In this document: positions 34,638 to 46,500 of the stretch, in pieces
Layout of the letters: every line of letters begins with the position of its first letter
How positions within the stretch are numbered: the stretch's first letter is position 1
DNA from: Clavelina lepadiformis
Taxonomy: Eukaryota; Chordata; Ascidiacea; Aplousobranchia; Clavelinidae
NCBI RefSeq assembly: GCF_947623445.1
Contig: NC_135241.1
Span: 3,412,501-3,476,500 of the forward strand
DNA length: 64,000 nt
Direction of reading: 5' to 3'
Translations under genes and position numbers: made by a program
The notes under the pieces: generated by a model
Told to the model about the DNA's origin: nothing
The model's database searches: none
The model's input: the letters and a program-made list of their open reading frames with translations, nothing else

Positions 34638-37600
34638 TTATTTGTCCATTTTCTTTTCACGATAAATCTTTTGTTTCCGAGCCATATACGATTGAGCCAT
34701 AGAATTCATAATGGAAATGACAAAATAAAGCACCATGATGATGATCAGTTTCTCAAAAACCCAGGAAAGCCAACTTCCCGACTGCAAAATATCACACGAA
34801 AAGGATGGAAATGTTCTTGCAGTTGGCGTAGGTTTTAAAAGAACAAAATCCACATGTTTTTACACACCATTTATATAATACTTTACACATCTGTACAAGT
34901 CCTTAAACATTTAATTATCTTATACATACTGCTGGCACGTGTTCTCCTGGCTTATGGTGAAGGTTTTGTTTTTGCTTCCTCAAAAAATCTTTAAACGGCA
35001 GTTGCAGAGCAGGTCCAACAAAAGGAACATATCTGCAGAAATAACAAGGAATTTATGCAACAACCTATGGACACAACAATACAGTGCATGTTAAAGTCAA
35101 TAGACATATATAGTATGGAATGGTTGCAACATCTGCAGGCCAAAGAAAATTTGTAACATGGTTATTATAGTGAAAGCTTGTTAGCTCGACAGAGCCATTA
35201 AATTATGACTTTTTCCAAAGTTAAAGTGATCCCGGTATCAGGAGGAGATTGTTCGACAAGTTTTCACTGCACTTGACAATCAAAAATATAATCAAGAATG
35301 TGAACTTACCCAATCAAGTCAACTAACATTTCTACATGATGTTCGCTGAAAGTCATCACGACAAATATTTTTTGAATGTGCATCTTGATGATTGCCTTGC
35401 CAATCAATGTTGCCCCGAAGAAGGTCCAAAAAGGAACAAGGAAATGACCACAGGTAATCCCGGCCAAATCAAACAACGGATTTGGAATCTAAAAAGCAAA
35501 ACATTAAACATATTTATGAAATAGCACCTGTAAGTAGGCATACCATATTTTTGTGATTGGACGCTTCCGAACACTGAGTCTTATCAAATAATGGTTTTTG
35601 TAGAAGGAAATGCAAACAAGTACCGGCACGAAATAAGTTCTTTCAATAACTGCAAAAAAAATAAGTCCTCCTACTAGTCTACTATTACTGAACTAGCGAA
35701 TGCGCTAACAATCAACCCACTAATTACCCGTAGAATGACGTAACAATTACTTTCACATTTAACACAACGAAACAAGAACATGTTCTTAGAACATGCATCA
35801 GACATCACTTTTCAGCAAGTTGGCTAAACAGACCAATCAAAGCATGCTAATATTCGTGTAGTATATGGTAATCCTGGCTGACTAAACGCCAAAGCGGGAC
35901 TTTCTGGTTGACTGACTGGGACAAAACCTTAAAAACCGGAACTGTCCCGGCTAAAACGGGAAGTATGATAAACCTACCTATAAGGGCAATTGTAAAAAGT
36001 TCCCTAAAGTAAGTACGAAGATTAATACTAGAGAGTAAAGTGGGAAAATAAAAATGAACTTAGTCATAGACTGTATCTGGGGCCCATTTTAAATCCTGCA
36101 ATGCAAGATTTAAAATTAGTGAGGCATCCCTTCTCTGCAATGTGAAGCTCGTCTGCTATGAGAAAGAAAATATTTTTCTCAAGACATGCGATTATTATAA
36201 ATCCATATTAAAATATGCCAATCATTCAAGGCAGAAATTCCAACCCAATATTAATTGGCCAGAAATCAGTTCATTACAAAGTTTCTTAAAATTGTTTCTG
36301 TGACTGCCTGATTTCTGTTGAAAATTGCTAGGAAGGAGTTTAACAGGAACACTGCAGTGGATTAATGTGCCATGAGCGCGTTAACGAGTAAAATTCATTT
36401 ATATAGATTATATTCGTTTATATATATACTGTGTTACACACCAAAAAATAAAATAGTAAAAGTATAAATAAACTGGAAATAAAACTTAGTAATCACATAG
36501 TGATGAATCTCTAAAATAAAAATTGTTTAATAAAATGAATTTTACAAAAAAATTCAGAAAAGACCAATTGCACTGCAGCAAAACTATGAAAATAAATCAA
36601 GAAAAAACTACATAAGCTTACAGAAGCACACAGCAAAATTCCAAAAAAGCCAACTCGTTGCACCAATTTCTTCATGGCGAGTTTTGCTCTCGTAGAAAGA
36701 GACCTGTCGTCCGAGAGATCATCTTCAAACATCTGTGCCGCCTCTTCGTAGTCCTCATCATCTGGATCGATGCCAGATAAAGTTGCGGCTCGAGCCATAA
36801 AATATGGAGGAAGCTCACCAATTGCTGTGCCTGCACCCTGCGAAGTTTCAGAGAAAAATGTTGTTAAGGTATCTAAACTATTCAGATTGAAATGCAGTCA
36901 AGCAGAAGCAACCATAAATATAACTGAAACACCACACACCGTCAAAAAACAAAAGTAGTGCAATCAACCAGATATATACCGGTATATAATTTCACAAAAA
37001 CTGTCACTTGGAGCATATCTAGAATTAATAAAAAAGTAAACGAAAACAAACAAATGCTACCTACCCACATGAAGGCTTCGAGTCTGACTTTGCTTATTAT
37101 AGTCCAAATGCTCATTGTGTCCTCCACTTCATCAGGACAAATGATTCTGTTCAAATAACCATAAAAAAATTGAAATTGAATTTACACTTTTATAAAATGG
37201 GGTTTTAAATAGAGTAGTAACTAGCAAATACCGAAGAGCTGGAACATTCAGCTAAATTATATGGTTACAAGCTGGGTGTTAGGTGACCTTGTCCATGACA
37301 TGCAAGTAAAAACGATGTGCACATTTAGTATGTACCAAACAACTTGGTTTAAATTTAATAAAATTTTTATTTATTTTGTATTCTACCGCTATTTCCCCTG
37401 CAACTGAAGGCTGTTTAGCAATACAATAACCAGTGATAACTAATAAAATCAATGTCAATTTTTTTAAAATACGAAAAGAAAATTGAATAGGCTTAACTTA
37501 ATGAGCATGGTGCACTTACAGTAAGAAAAATTTATCAAGCTATGCATATATACACAGTAGAACTGGCTTAAGTCGCCTTCACCTGAAGCGCCGCCTATCA

Positions 37601-39380
37601 CTTGATTCCGGTGGAAAGCCTATTGTTTTCTGTAGGATCAAGTTTGCCAAACTCGTCTATTCGCTTAACTCGCTACCGTTCTTCTTACTTTGACCAAAAT
37701 AATTTATGCCATTTATGAAGGTTCTGGAAACGTTGTCATTTTAGACTGTTTTTATCAGTTTTAGTTTTCCTTTAGTTAGCAACGCTACAGTCAAATGAAG
37801 CGGCCTAGACAGACAGTACAGAATGACGATGAGAATGAAACTACATACAGTGCGTAGAGAATGTCGTTTTTATAGTGCAGTTTTGCTTTTGTTATCAAGT
37901 GGAAAGTTGTTTTCTGTTTTCAGAAAACGATCAAGCAGGTTATGGTTGTAGCAGCCTAGGGCTGTTAGATACGAGGTAGTGCCTGTTAAGTAGATTTAGG
38001 CTAGGAGGCTGTTCTGTGAACAAAATCAAAATCTTAATATCTCAGCAAGCATTAAGTAACCAAAACCAATTTAGTTTTACAGTTTTTAATCTAAATGTAG
38101 TATCCTAAAAACTTAATAAAAAATTTGATTTTGTGTTGTCTGTCTAAGTTGTGAGTTAGCGCTATTTGCCACTTTTTCTGTTCCCTTTAAGGTGGCAACT
38201 TAGGAAAATTCTACTGTATGATGGAAGCTTACTGATCAGGATAAGGTGGCTCTGGGAAATTCACCGACATACATTCAAATGCAGCCAATGTTACAGCAGC
38301 AATATGCGGGCCTAAATACAAGAGAAACGTATGCAGCCCTGTACCAAGCCCAACAGATGAGAGTATGCCCAAACCAACCCAATAGCTGCACCATAGGATT
38401 TCCTTCCTCCATAGGTGGAAATACTGTAGAAAAAAATCCATAAGGTTACACTAAGAAACATAAATGTGTTAAGCACATTAACTAAGTTATTCTATTTTGC
38501 GTAGTTCTAATAGCGACTTTTACACAATGTTTAAAGGACAAGAAACAACAAAATATAAATAAACTCACGGTAGTATGTGGGCCTTCTGTGTGATAAAGGA
38601 CAGCAACAAGCATCATTAATAGAAATATGAATAACACAGTAAGCTTTCTTTCCCACATTCTGCAACAATTTGAAATTGAATTATCCTGATAAAGAATAAC
38701 ATATGGATACAAAAGTATATACATCTTGACGTGATCATCGAAAATATAGCACTATACAATTCACCACATAGCTTACCAAATGTCCGATACCTAGACATTG
38801 TGATTAGTGCATACTCAACAATAAGAATGCAGAAGAATTACTGCACAGCCACGATGATTAAAAAATGCTGAATTTCTGTTATGGCCATGTCTTACTTGTA
38901 AATGGACTTGCTTAGTTTCAAAGTGCATTCTAGAAAGAAGTATTTCAGTGTGGTAATTGGTTGCTTCCACAAAACAAGTTGTCCTCTTTCCTCACGGTCT
39001 CGTTGTTTTAACTCTTCCATTGCGCTGTCATAATTAATATGACCTGCAACAAACAATTCAGAACATGTTGAAAACTATTGTTGCTTTTCACCACGCAAGT
39101 AACCTACACCGGTATAGTTAGATGAACTTTATTCTTAATTCTGAGTAGCAGTCAAAATATGTCGATTATGATCAAACCAGTCTCATGTATCTTTAACATC
39201 TGTGTGCAAGTCAAAATATTGCGATGGCAATGTCAACAAAGCTTTGGCACAAAATCACCAGGTTCTCAGGTTATGCAAATACAGTATATACCATAAGCGT
39301 AAATACATACATAAACGTCTTAGCGAAACATTGTTTAATACAAAACTTAACTAACCGTTATTAAACCGTCTGGTCGTCAT
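34638..39380 (-). CDS. VMP1: Vacuole membrane protein 1
   Basis: Nine coding exons: 39356-39380 (of an exon reaching 39440), 38896-39043, 38569-38659, 38233-38423, 37065-37146, 36622-36837, 35310-35488, 34930-35032, 34638-34781; about 392 residues (human 406). Near-identical blocks to human VMP1 include [95 protein letters not shown] and [17 protein letters not shown]1 is a multi-pass ER protein with a VTT (DedA-like) fold that scrambles phospholipids and is needed for autophagosome formation. I chose the start at 39380 because the likely upstream exon (ending at about 40436) carries an in-frame stop; an upstream start through another exon remains possible. All core motifs are intact. Confidence 0.93.
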
Positions 39381-40020
39381 ATCGTCGTCTTCAATGAGTA
39401 GATGGGTTTCAGGGTATTCTTCACTGCTTGGTGAACCCCTCTGAAAAGATGTGGGTAAAATGGAATATCCTTTATTCAATCCCAAATTCCTCAATTTTTT
39501 TGTGGCAAAAGACTTCAAAAAGTACATTTCAAAACTGGGACTTGCAATGGTTGCAAGGCTTTAAGTCTCAACCATTAGATTTCTTTCAATTAACAAACAT
39601 GACCTATTCAGTTTTGTTGTCCTTTACGAAAATAAATTAATTCGGTCTTGCTTAAAATACAGTCATATGCAAGTTATATACACTATCAAACATGACACAG
39701 GTGTTAAACATATGGGCTTAGTATGGTACCGTAATATACAACCATCATAATGACTTCACGTTCTAACCAATACTTATTTGTATGATCCATAATAAAAACA
39801 TAAAGGAATGCGAAAAGACTCATTAACTTGCACTGCAAGCTTATTCATGTTAACGCAGATTTATTAAATTCAATTTATAAAATGTGGCAAATATGGTTGT
39901 TTAAACACCAATGCATTACATAAATATAAAATTAAAACTTCAGTGCACTTTGTCACATCAAAGTTTGCGTTTCCACACACACACACACAATTTTTTTTAA
40001 TTTTTTGTCAAAAATTACCA

Positions 40021-40209
40021 TTTTTGTATGGTTACCTTAATTGAAAGTTTGCAGTGTGCGACAGATTCATCAGCCTCACACTAAAATCTTATCAAAAGCA
40101 ATATACGCATAATTTGAACAAAAACAACCACATTCACAACACTGATATTTGGCTTGGTTACTGTACACTGTATAATATTTGCAGGCAACAGGTCTTTATT
40201 TTACTATTT
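40021..40209. repeat. Dispersed repeat R1, copy 1
   Basis: Shares long stretches, including gtttgcagtgtgcgacagat and the following catcagcctcacactaaaat, with a second copy at 42105-42270 in the same orientation. By eye around 85-90% identical over the first 130 bases. No coding capacity. Confidence 0.75.
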
Positions 40210-41005
40210 AAAATGGCAGTGCTGGTCACTGGTTAAGCTAAGCTCCTTAGGTTAAACACCAGTTTATGGTCTGTATGACCAAAGGTGATACACATATTAT
40301 ACGGTACTGTACTAGGCCTAATAAATCAAAATATCTTGTACAAGTAGGCTGAAGGAAGCATTTTTATAAAAATTTATTATAATCAAGTTACTCGGTTCAA
40401 TAACGTTATGATGAGCAAACGTTTTAATTACCTGGCGTTAAAAACTCCTTTCAAGAGAACAGCAGAGTGGGCAAATTCTTCTTTCAACTTTAATTCTCTT
40501 GATCAAAGTCCAACAACCCAAGCGTTATGATTAAAAACACTAACAGATTACATCTGAGCTTGCAGTTTGGCATACGCAAGCTGAAACGCACAAAAGAAAA
40601 AAATGTCGTTCCAGGTTGGCAAACACAACAAGCAGCTTAATTAAACAGATAAAACTCGATTGCAAATGGCGTCTGGCGACCATTCAGGCTATAGTAGTAG
40701 GCTACTAATGCAAGCCAAGTAATAGACATTACCGTAAGACATGAATGCACCATGCTGCGCACAGCCCAGACGTGTCCAAATATTAGGCTAAAATTGTCGG
40801 ATTTTCGTTCAGTATTGCAAATCGTAATTGACGTAATTACAACGTGAAACGTGACAAATGTCAACAACAAAGTGGCAAATCAAACCTGTAATCTACGTCA
40901 GTCAGGGCAGCTGTGCAATAACAGTTTTAACTGAGCGCATGCTAAAGGTCTCTCGTGTCGTCAGCAGTTACAGCCTGTTGTTTTTTAGTAAAGTTCTTCA
41001 TATAG

Positions 41006-41056
41006 TGACGTCACATGGTCGCTGATCAGCAAATCACCCTGCTATTGGTGACGTCA
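41006..41056. promoter_or_regulatory. Paired CRE-type palindromes upstream of VMP1
   Basis: Two perfect TGACGTCA sites at 41006-41013 and 41049-41056; the second directly follows ATTGG (a reversed CCAAT box). They sit about 570 bases upstream of the probable VMP1 noncoding exon. CREB/ATF-family factors bind this palindrome. A regulatory role is inferred from position only. Confidence 0.35.
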
Positions 41057-41111
41057 TGTAGTTAGTTAAATTAATGATTTACTAAGCCAAGGTCATAGCC
41101 AGAAGAACGTA

Positions 41112-41544
41112 TGCTATTGTTGTACAGCAGCTTGCTACTTTTTAAATAGCACACTTCTTTTATTTTTTTAATGCTTGGTAATTGACCGTTCATGACATAA
41201 TGAACACCAGACCGTCATTGCGCAAGTAGCGCCCTGCTATTGGTTGTTGCTGGAAACTGGACGGCTTGCTATTTTTTTGAGAACGTTTAAGACGCCAATA
41301 TAAATTACGCTATTCCACCTACAGAGCCAATATTTAAATGTATTATTTCAAAAACGCAATGCAAAAAAATCTTTGAATAAAACCTACATCAGCCGCTCAT
41401 TTTGTTGAAAAATCTAAACTGCCATTCAATACGTCATGTATAGCATCCTGGTGCAATGTTACCAAGAGCAGCCTTTCGGTTACTGAGCTGCAAGCAATAG
41501 CAAAAAGCTATTTCAAAACAGCAAGCTGCTATTCAACAATAGCA
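41112..41544. mobile_element. Foldback or MITE-like element
   Basis: About 433 bp with imperfect 40-bp inverted ends, both starting tgctattgttg and sharing agcagcttgct inward (41112-41152 and 41506-41544). No clear target duplication and no coding capacity. Lies upstream of VMP1 beside the CRE pair. Confidence 0.5.
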
Positions 41545-41980
41545 CCCATTATTTTCATTACGTCCTCGTATCTAGTTGTGTGTTGATTTACAAGCAAGAG
41601 TCTTTCCAGCTTTTATTTTAAAGATCATTTTTCTTGTGCGCTTTAAAAATATAACACAGTACTTAGTATCTAGTACCTTAACTAAATTGAATAATTTATT
41701 TCCGAATAAAAAGTGTAAAACCAAGAAAAAAATAAAAATAAAAACAAGAAAATAAAACTATAGAATGTTTGACACGAGAGGGTAAATAACCACAATTTTT
41801 CAGATAATATTTAACTAGTAGAATGGATCGTGCCAAACAGGAAAATGAGAAGCGATAATGTACAGTAAATATGAAATTGGAATTAACCAAAATGAAAATA
41901 ACCAACACGAAATGAACCAAAACAACGATGTAACAAACTTTAAAAAACCTACTCAAGCAAAATATCCTTTATTTTAGTTT

Positions 41981-42100
41981 GTTTAACTCCGTTTTATTGC
42001 TTTCCAGTTTGACGAATTGGTTGTATAGGGCTAGAGTTTGGGTTAGGCCTATTCTCTTAGTGATTTGTTTACTTTAGTTGGAACATTTCGAAATTGTAGG
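41981..42100. repeat. Repeat R2, copy 1
   Basis: Direct repeat of 42381-42540, sharing ccagtttgacgaat and aggcctattctctt and the following block up to attgtagg. This copy has only a short GGTTAG-like section where copy 2 has many units. Confidence 0.7.
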
Positions 42101-42104
42101 CCAG

Positions 42105-42270
42105 TTTTGTATGGTTACCATACTTGAAAGTTTGCAGTGTGCGACAGATTCATCAGCCTCACACTAAAATCTTATCAAAAGCAATTTACGCATGATTTGA
42201 ACAAAAACAATGAAATTCACACCACACACGTAGGCTACCGTATATCATATTTGCACGTAATAGGTCTTTA
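42105..42270. repeat. Dispersed repeat R1, copy 2
   Basis: Second copy of the repeat at 40021-40209, same orientation, diverging toward its right end. Confidence 0.75.
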
Positions 42271-42380
42271 TTTAGGGTTGCTTTAACAAAAAAAAGCTGG
42301 CTCTTCATGTTCCTGTTTGGCAAGGTTCATTTTATTAGTTTAATATTATCTGAAAAAATGTGGTTAAAGTTAATCTCTCG

Positions 42381-42540
42381 TTAAACTCCGTTTTGTTGCA
42401 TTCCAGTTTGACGAATATGTTGTATAGGGTTAGAGTTAGAATTAGAGTTAGGATTTGGGTTAGAGTTAGGGTTAAGGTTAGAGTTAGGCCTATTCTCTTG
42501 GTGATTTGTTTACTTTAGGTAGAACATTTCGAAGTTGTAG
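42381..42540. repeat. Repeat R2, copy 2, with expanded TTAGGG-like units
   Basis: Like copy 1 but with a run of about ten GTTAGG, GTTAGA and related hexamers at 42425-42490, so the hexamer run has expanded or contracted between copies. Confidence 0.7.
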
Positions 42541-43512
42541 GTTATTTCTGGCTTACTTCAGCCTATTTTTCTAAACAAGAATGGACAATGTTATTTGGTT
42601 GAAAGAACCGTTGAACACCGTTCAGATGATTCAGACCAAAACTCATTGCTTCACACAACGACGCAGTTACACGTGTTTATCAAACAGTGCTTTTAAATAG
42701 CAGGCCGCAAATCATGCTGAAATGTTAGAGAGCCTATTGTAAAGAAATTTTTTGAAAGGGGTGGTTTTGGTTTGACTTGTTTGTAATTGTATCACTAGAC
42801 TACATCTTCGATGCAAGACATGTAGGCCTACTGCTTTTGTAGGTAACAAAAGTGTTGGAAGACCGTCCATTCAAAACAAGCCAGCATAGAAGCAAAGATA
42901 TGAGATTTACGATGAAACAATAACGTTCGTGGGATTCGGTTTAACTTATTTTTTGTAATTTCTTGTTTGAAAGTAGGTCTATCCAGTTTGGGAAAATTCT
43001 CTTCGAACTACCCGTTGGTTAATTTTTTGTTTGATTGCTTCTAATTTTATGACGTGAGTGACTAAATCTTCCCAGAACAGCCACAAAAATGTTGCATCTT
43101 TAATAGAATCACTATATCCAAGGCTTTTCATAGGTTTTATTATCTGCGGCTAAAGCAATTCAGCACAGGCGTTGCACAGCTCACTTGTGTAAAACGATTT
43201 AGTAAATCAGTTTTGCTCATAAGAGTGAAATCATTTTCCGGCAGGGCGGGGGTTGATTTCAGCTTGGCATTTTATCATATCCCTCGACACGTATTGGTCA
43301 TTGCTGGGAACATTGTAGTTATCAAAATCTAGGAGATTGAACAATTAGGTTAACAATTAAATTAGCCTGCGCGTTAGTTTTTCTATATTTAGAAAAACAG
43401 CACACTTTAATAAACTTAATATTATTTAATTTATTTTAATTTAATTTAATATTACACTTTAATAAACTTTGAAAAACGAAAAGTATTTGTTTAGGAAAAG
43501 CAATGAAACGAT

Positions 43513-46500
43513 TTAAGTATCTTTATACTTGGCCTTATAATGCAAGTCCAATGCAAAAGACTGACCTTCAGACATTCGGCGCTCGAGACGGCCGGGAACG
43601 CGGATATTGTTCATGTTGAAAAGATTGCATTGGCCCTAATAAAACAATATATCCTAAAAAAAAACATTTCTTTATAGGTAATAAAATACACAGTTTACGT
43701 GTTCAAACTGATTTCGAACCAAGTGTAACATACCCCTATAAATTATTATTTACTACGCCGCTTGTAATTGTGATTATTTAGCCATCTTTTCGTTTCATTC
43801 CTAACACCTATACAAGGTTTTCTATACAGACCTCTAAGTAGCTTTTCGGAACTTGATATTAAGCATAATTTTGCTTACTTCAAATACTTACTTAATCCAA
43901 AGAGCTTTTTAAAAATTACAAGAAATTAAGCATAATTTTGCTTACTTCACATGTAAGTGTTATATTTAGAATGGCGTCTGCTTCTATGTTAGTGTTACGA
44001 AGTTTTTCCGTTGCTGCTTCGTACACAGTTACAACCGCTTTCATTGCATCTTCAAACTGCTCCCACGTGCCATCTGTAAAGAAAATCGTTTTTAAATCTT
44101 GAAAACAATTACAAAAGGTTTTGCTGTCAACACTTGCATTGTGACCAAGTTATGCTGAAGCTGTGTTTTAATAATATAGCTCTATTGCTCATCCGTGCGA
44201 CGGCAGAGGGGTCTGGGCACAGACGTCGCAATAATGTTACCCGGAGTTGATACCCAACAATGTTGCTGTTATAATGTTATTGGGCAAGGCGCTATTAAGA
44301 AATTTATTTCTGTTTAGCCCCTCTGCATTGAACATTTCCAAATTATCGCCGAGCTTTGTGTCTATCGGAACCCGCACGAAAAAGCTAGCTTGGGAATCAG
44401 AGTTCGAAAGACAAGTGGTTATCGCTAAATTTAAGTCGTGCAAATAATCTCCATAATTCTAAAATTCAAACCATACCATATTATCAACAACTTCACCCAT
44501 TTAAATGAATGTTGATATAAGAAGCTACGTTTCTTTAGGACATTATATACAGAGCACTTTTGGCGTCTGTTGTAGGCTAAAGTGTTGTAATTATAGTATC
44601 ACCAACATGACTTAACAGCATGTACGGTTTGCTCTGTCCTGACATTGCTGCTTTTGAGTAGACCAACCAACACCGAGGCAATGTTAAGCATACCATTTAG
44701 CCAGACCTGAGCAAGAGCAGTTGCCTAGCTCTGCTTACAACGTTAGTTTAACATACTTACATACACTTATAGCATTTTTACAACATTGGTGTAATTTACT
44801 TATAACAGAGTTACAACGTTGGTGTAACATTTACAAAGAACAGCCTTCAACATAAAAACCTTAATAAAATACATATGCGCAGACTTATAAACAGCAAGTC
44901 CATCATTATTACATGAAAGCATACAAACCCGATTCAGCTTTAACGTCGGAGGTTGGAATGCTAATTCCCATGTTAACAGTGGATCGAGCTAAGTGTGAAA
45001 AGAGAACAGAACTGCAAAGGAGTACATCCTCTGCGACCTGGTTTTTAGTATGAATTTTGTTCACTCCTTTCTGCAGTTCGTTTTCTTTTAGCTTTAAGTT
45101 TGTATCAGTTTCTTCAATTTTCTTTTGCATCCTGTAATTGTCGATAAACCGTTTTTATCCGTTATTAACAAATGATAAAATTTTGTGAAAAATTCAAGTA
45201 TAAGAGGTTACTAATTGCCTAATGTTTACTGCATTATAACTTGGACCTTTGCATTTAAAAGTTATTTTCAAATCTTTGCTATTTCCTTAACACTCACTTC
45301 ATTTGTTAAAAATATAAAAGATTTATTAACAATGCTATGCGGATAAGTTACCACTGTGTGGACATCTTGGGTACACGGTTGATCAGTAACCGTAGGGGGC
45401 TGCATCGGGTACATTTCGAATACAAGTGTTTCTATGTAATACAGATATGTTAATACAGATATGCCTAATACCATTGCTCCTGTTCATAGAGTATCTTGTC
45501 AAGTTGCGCTTGCAGTTGACTGTGTGTTTCTCGCAGACGGTTCAGCTTGGAAACTTTTTTCTTCGTTTCATTTTCTAACTCACAGGCTAAGTCGAAATGA
45601 TTGCGAAGACACTTCATCATGTTCTATGTTATATTAATAGCTTGTTACGACGAAATCAAACAGGCAGGAGATGGTCTGAACCTGGTGTATAGTAATTCAT
45701 GACAAAGTTTCATCACATACTTCACGATTGCAAAATGGGATTCCGGTTGTGCTTTCTAATAGATCACTCAAATTTTTGTAATCTGAGATCTTATCAAAAA
45801 TTGCGTCTCTCTTTTCTTGTTTTTCCATTAGGCGTAAAATTTCATCGCTATCAATTCGTTTGACTATAATTTGCAATAAGAGCTCGTAAGGAAATTTATA
45901 AGACATCGAAAATGTAACAAACAATGACTGTAAGATTTAATCTTTTAGCAAAACAATTTTTATTAAAATTTGAATTTCATAACTGGCTGCACCTAATATA
46001 GGCCTAGTGAACAACCTATAATAAGTCTAAAGAATTTCAGTTTGTCGTGACGATTACGTATTACTGTCCAGTATCAAAACATGAAACAGAAGTTAGGCAT
46101 AGTTTGACCTGAACGTAGAGCAAAGGCGACAGGCAACTCACTTTTCTTTTGAAGAGAGTAGTTGTGCTGATGTATCTTTGTGTACTGTTCTTCTATAGCT
46201 TTTTCCATGTCCTTCACTTTTTTACGCAGCTGACGAAGTGAAGCATTTCGTTGCTTTCGAGAGCTTCGCACTTGACTTTCAAGGTTGTGCTTTTTCTTCT
46301 ACAAAAAATGGCGAAACAATCAATACTAACTTTTTTCCGCACCGGCAGCTGATCAATTTTCAGTCATTTGCGTTTTATCAGATGGTATTACGGATCTCTT
46401 TCAAAGCTATGCATTTAGCCGGTCTAAATTAAGAGACTGGTAAAAGTTATCTGGTATCGGGTAATGAAACTTTCGATAGTGCTTATGAACAAGCAGCATG

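Larger units (their letters stand above)
41772..42383. repeat. Inverted repeat with about 78-bp arms
   Basis: Arms at 41772-41849 and 42305-42383 are reverse complements with scattered mismatches; the core is tttttcagataatatt and tgccaaacaggaa. Between them lie R1 copy 2 and R2 copy 1. This may be a non-autonomous element or a rearranged inverted duplication. Confidence 0.6.
39381..43512. other. VMP1 5' region and repeat-rich spacer
   Basis: The left part holds VMP1 5' UTR sequence (rest of the exon to 39440 and a probable noncoding exon ending near 40436). The rest holds several diverged repeats described separately, a short CA run at 39977-39989, and no gene. Confidence 0.5.
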
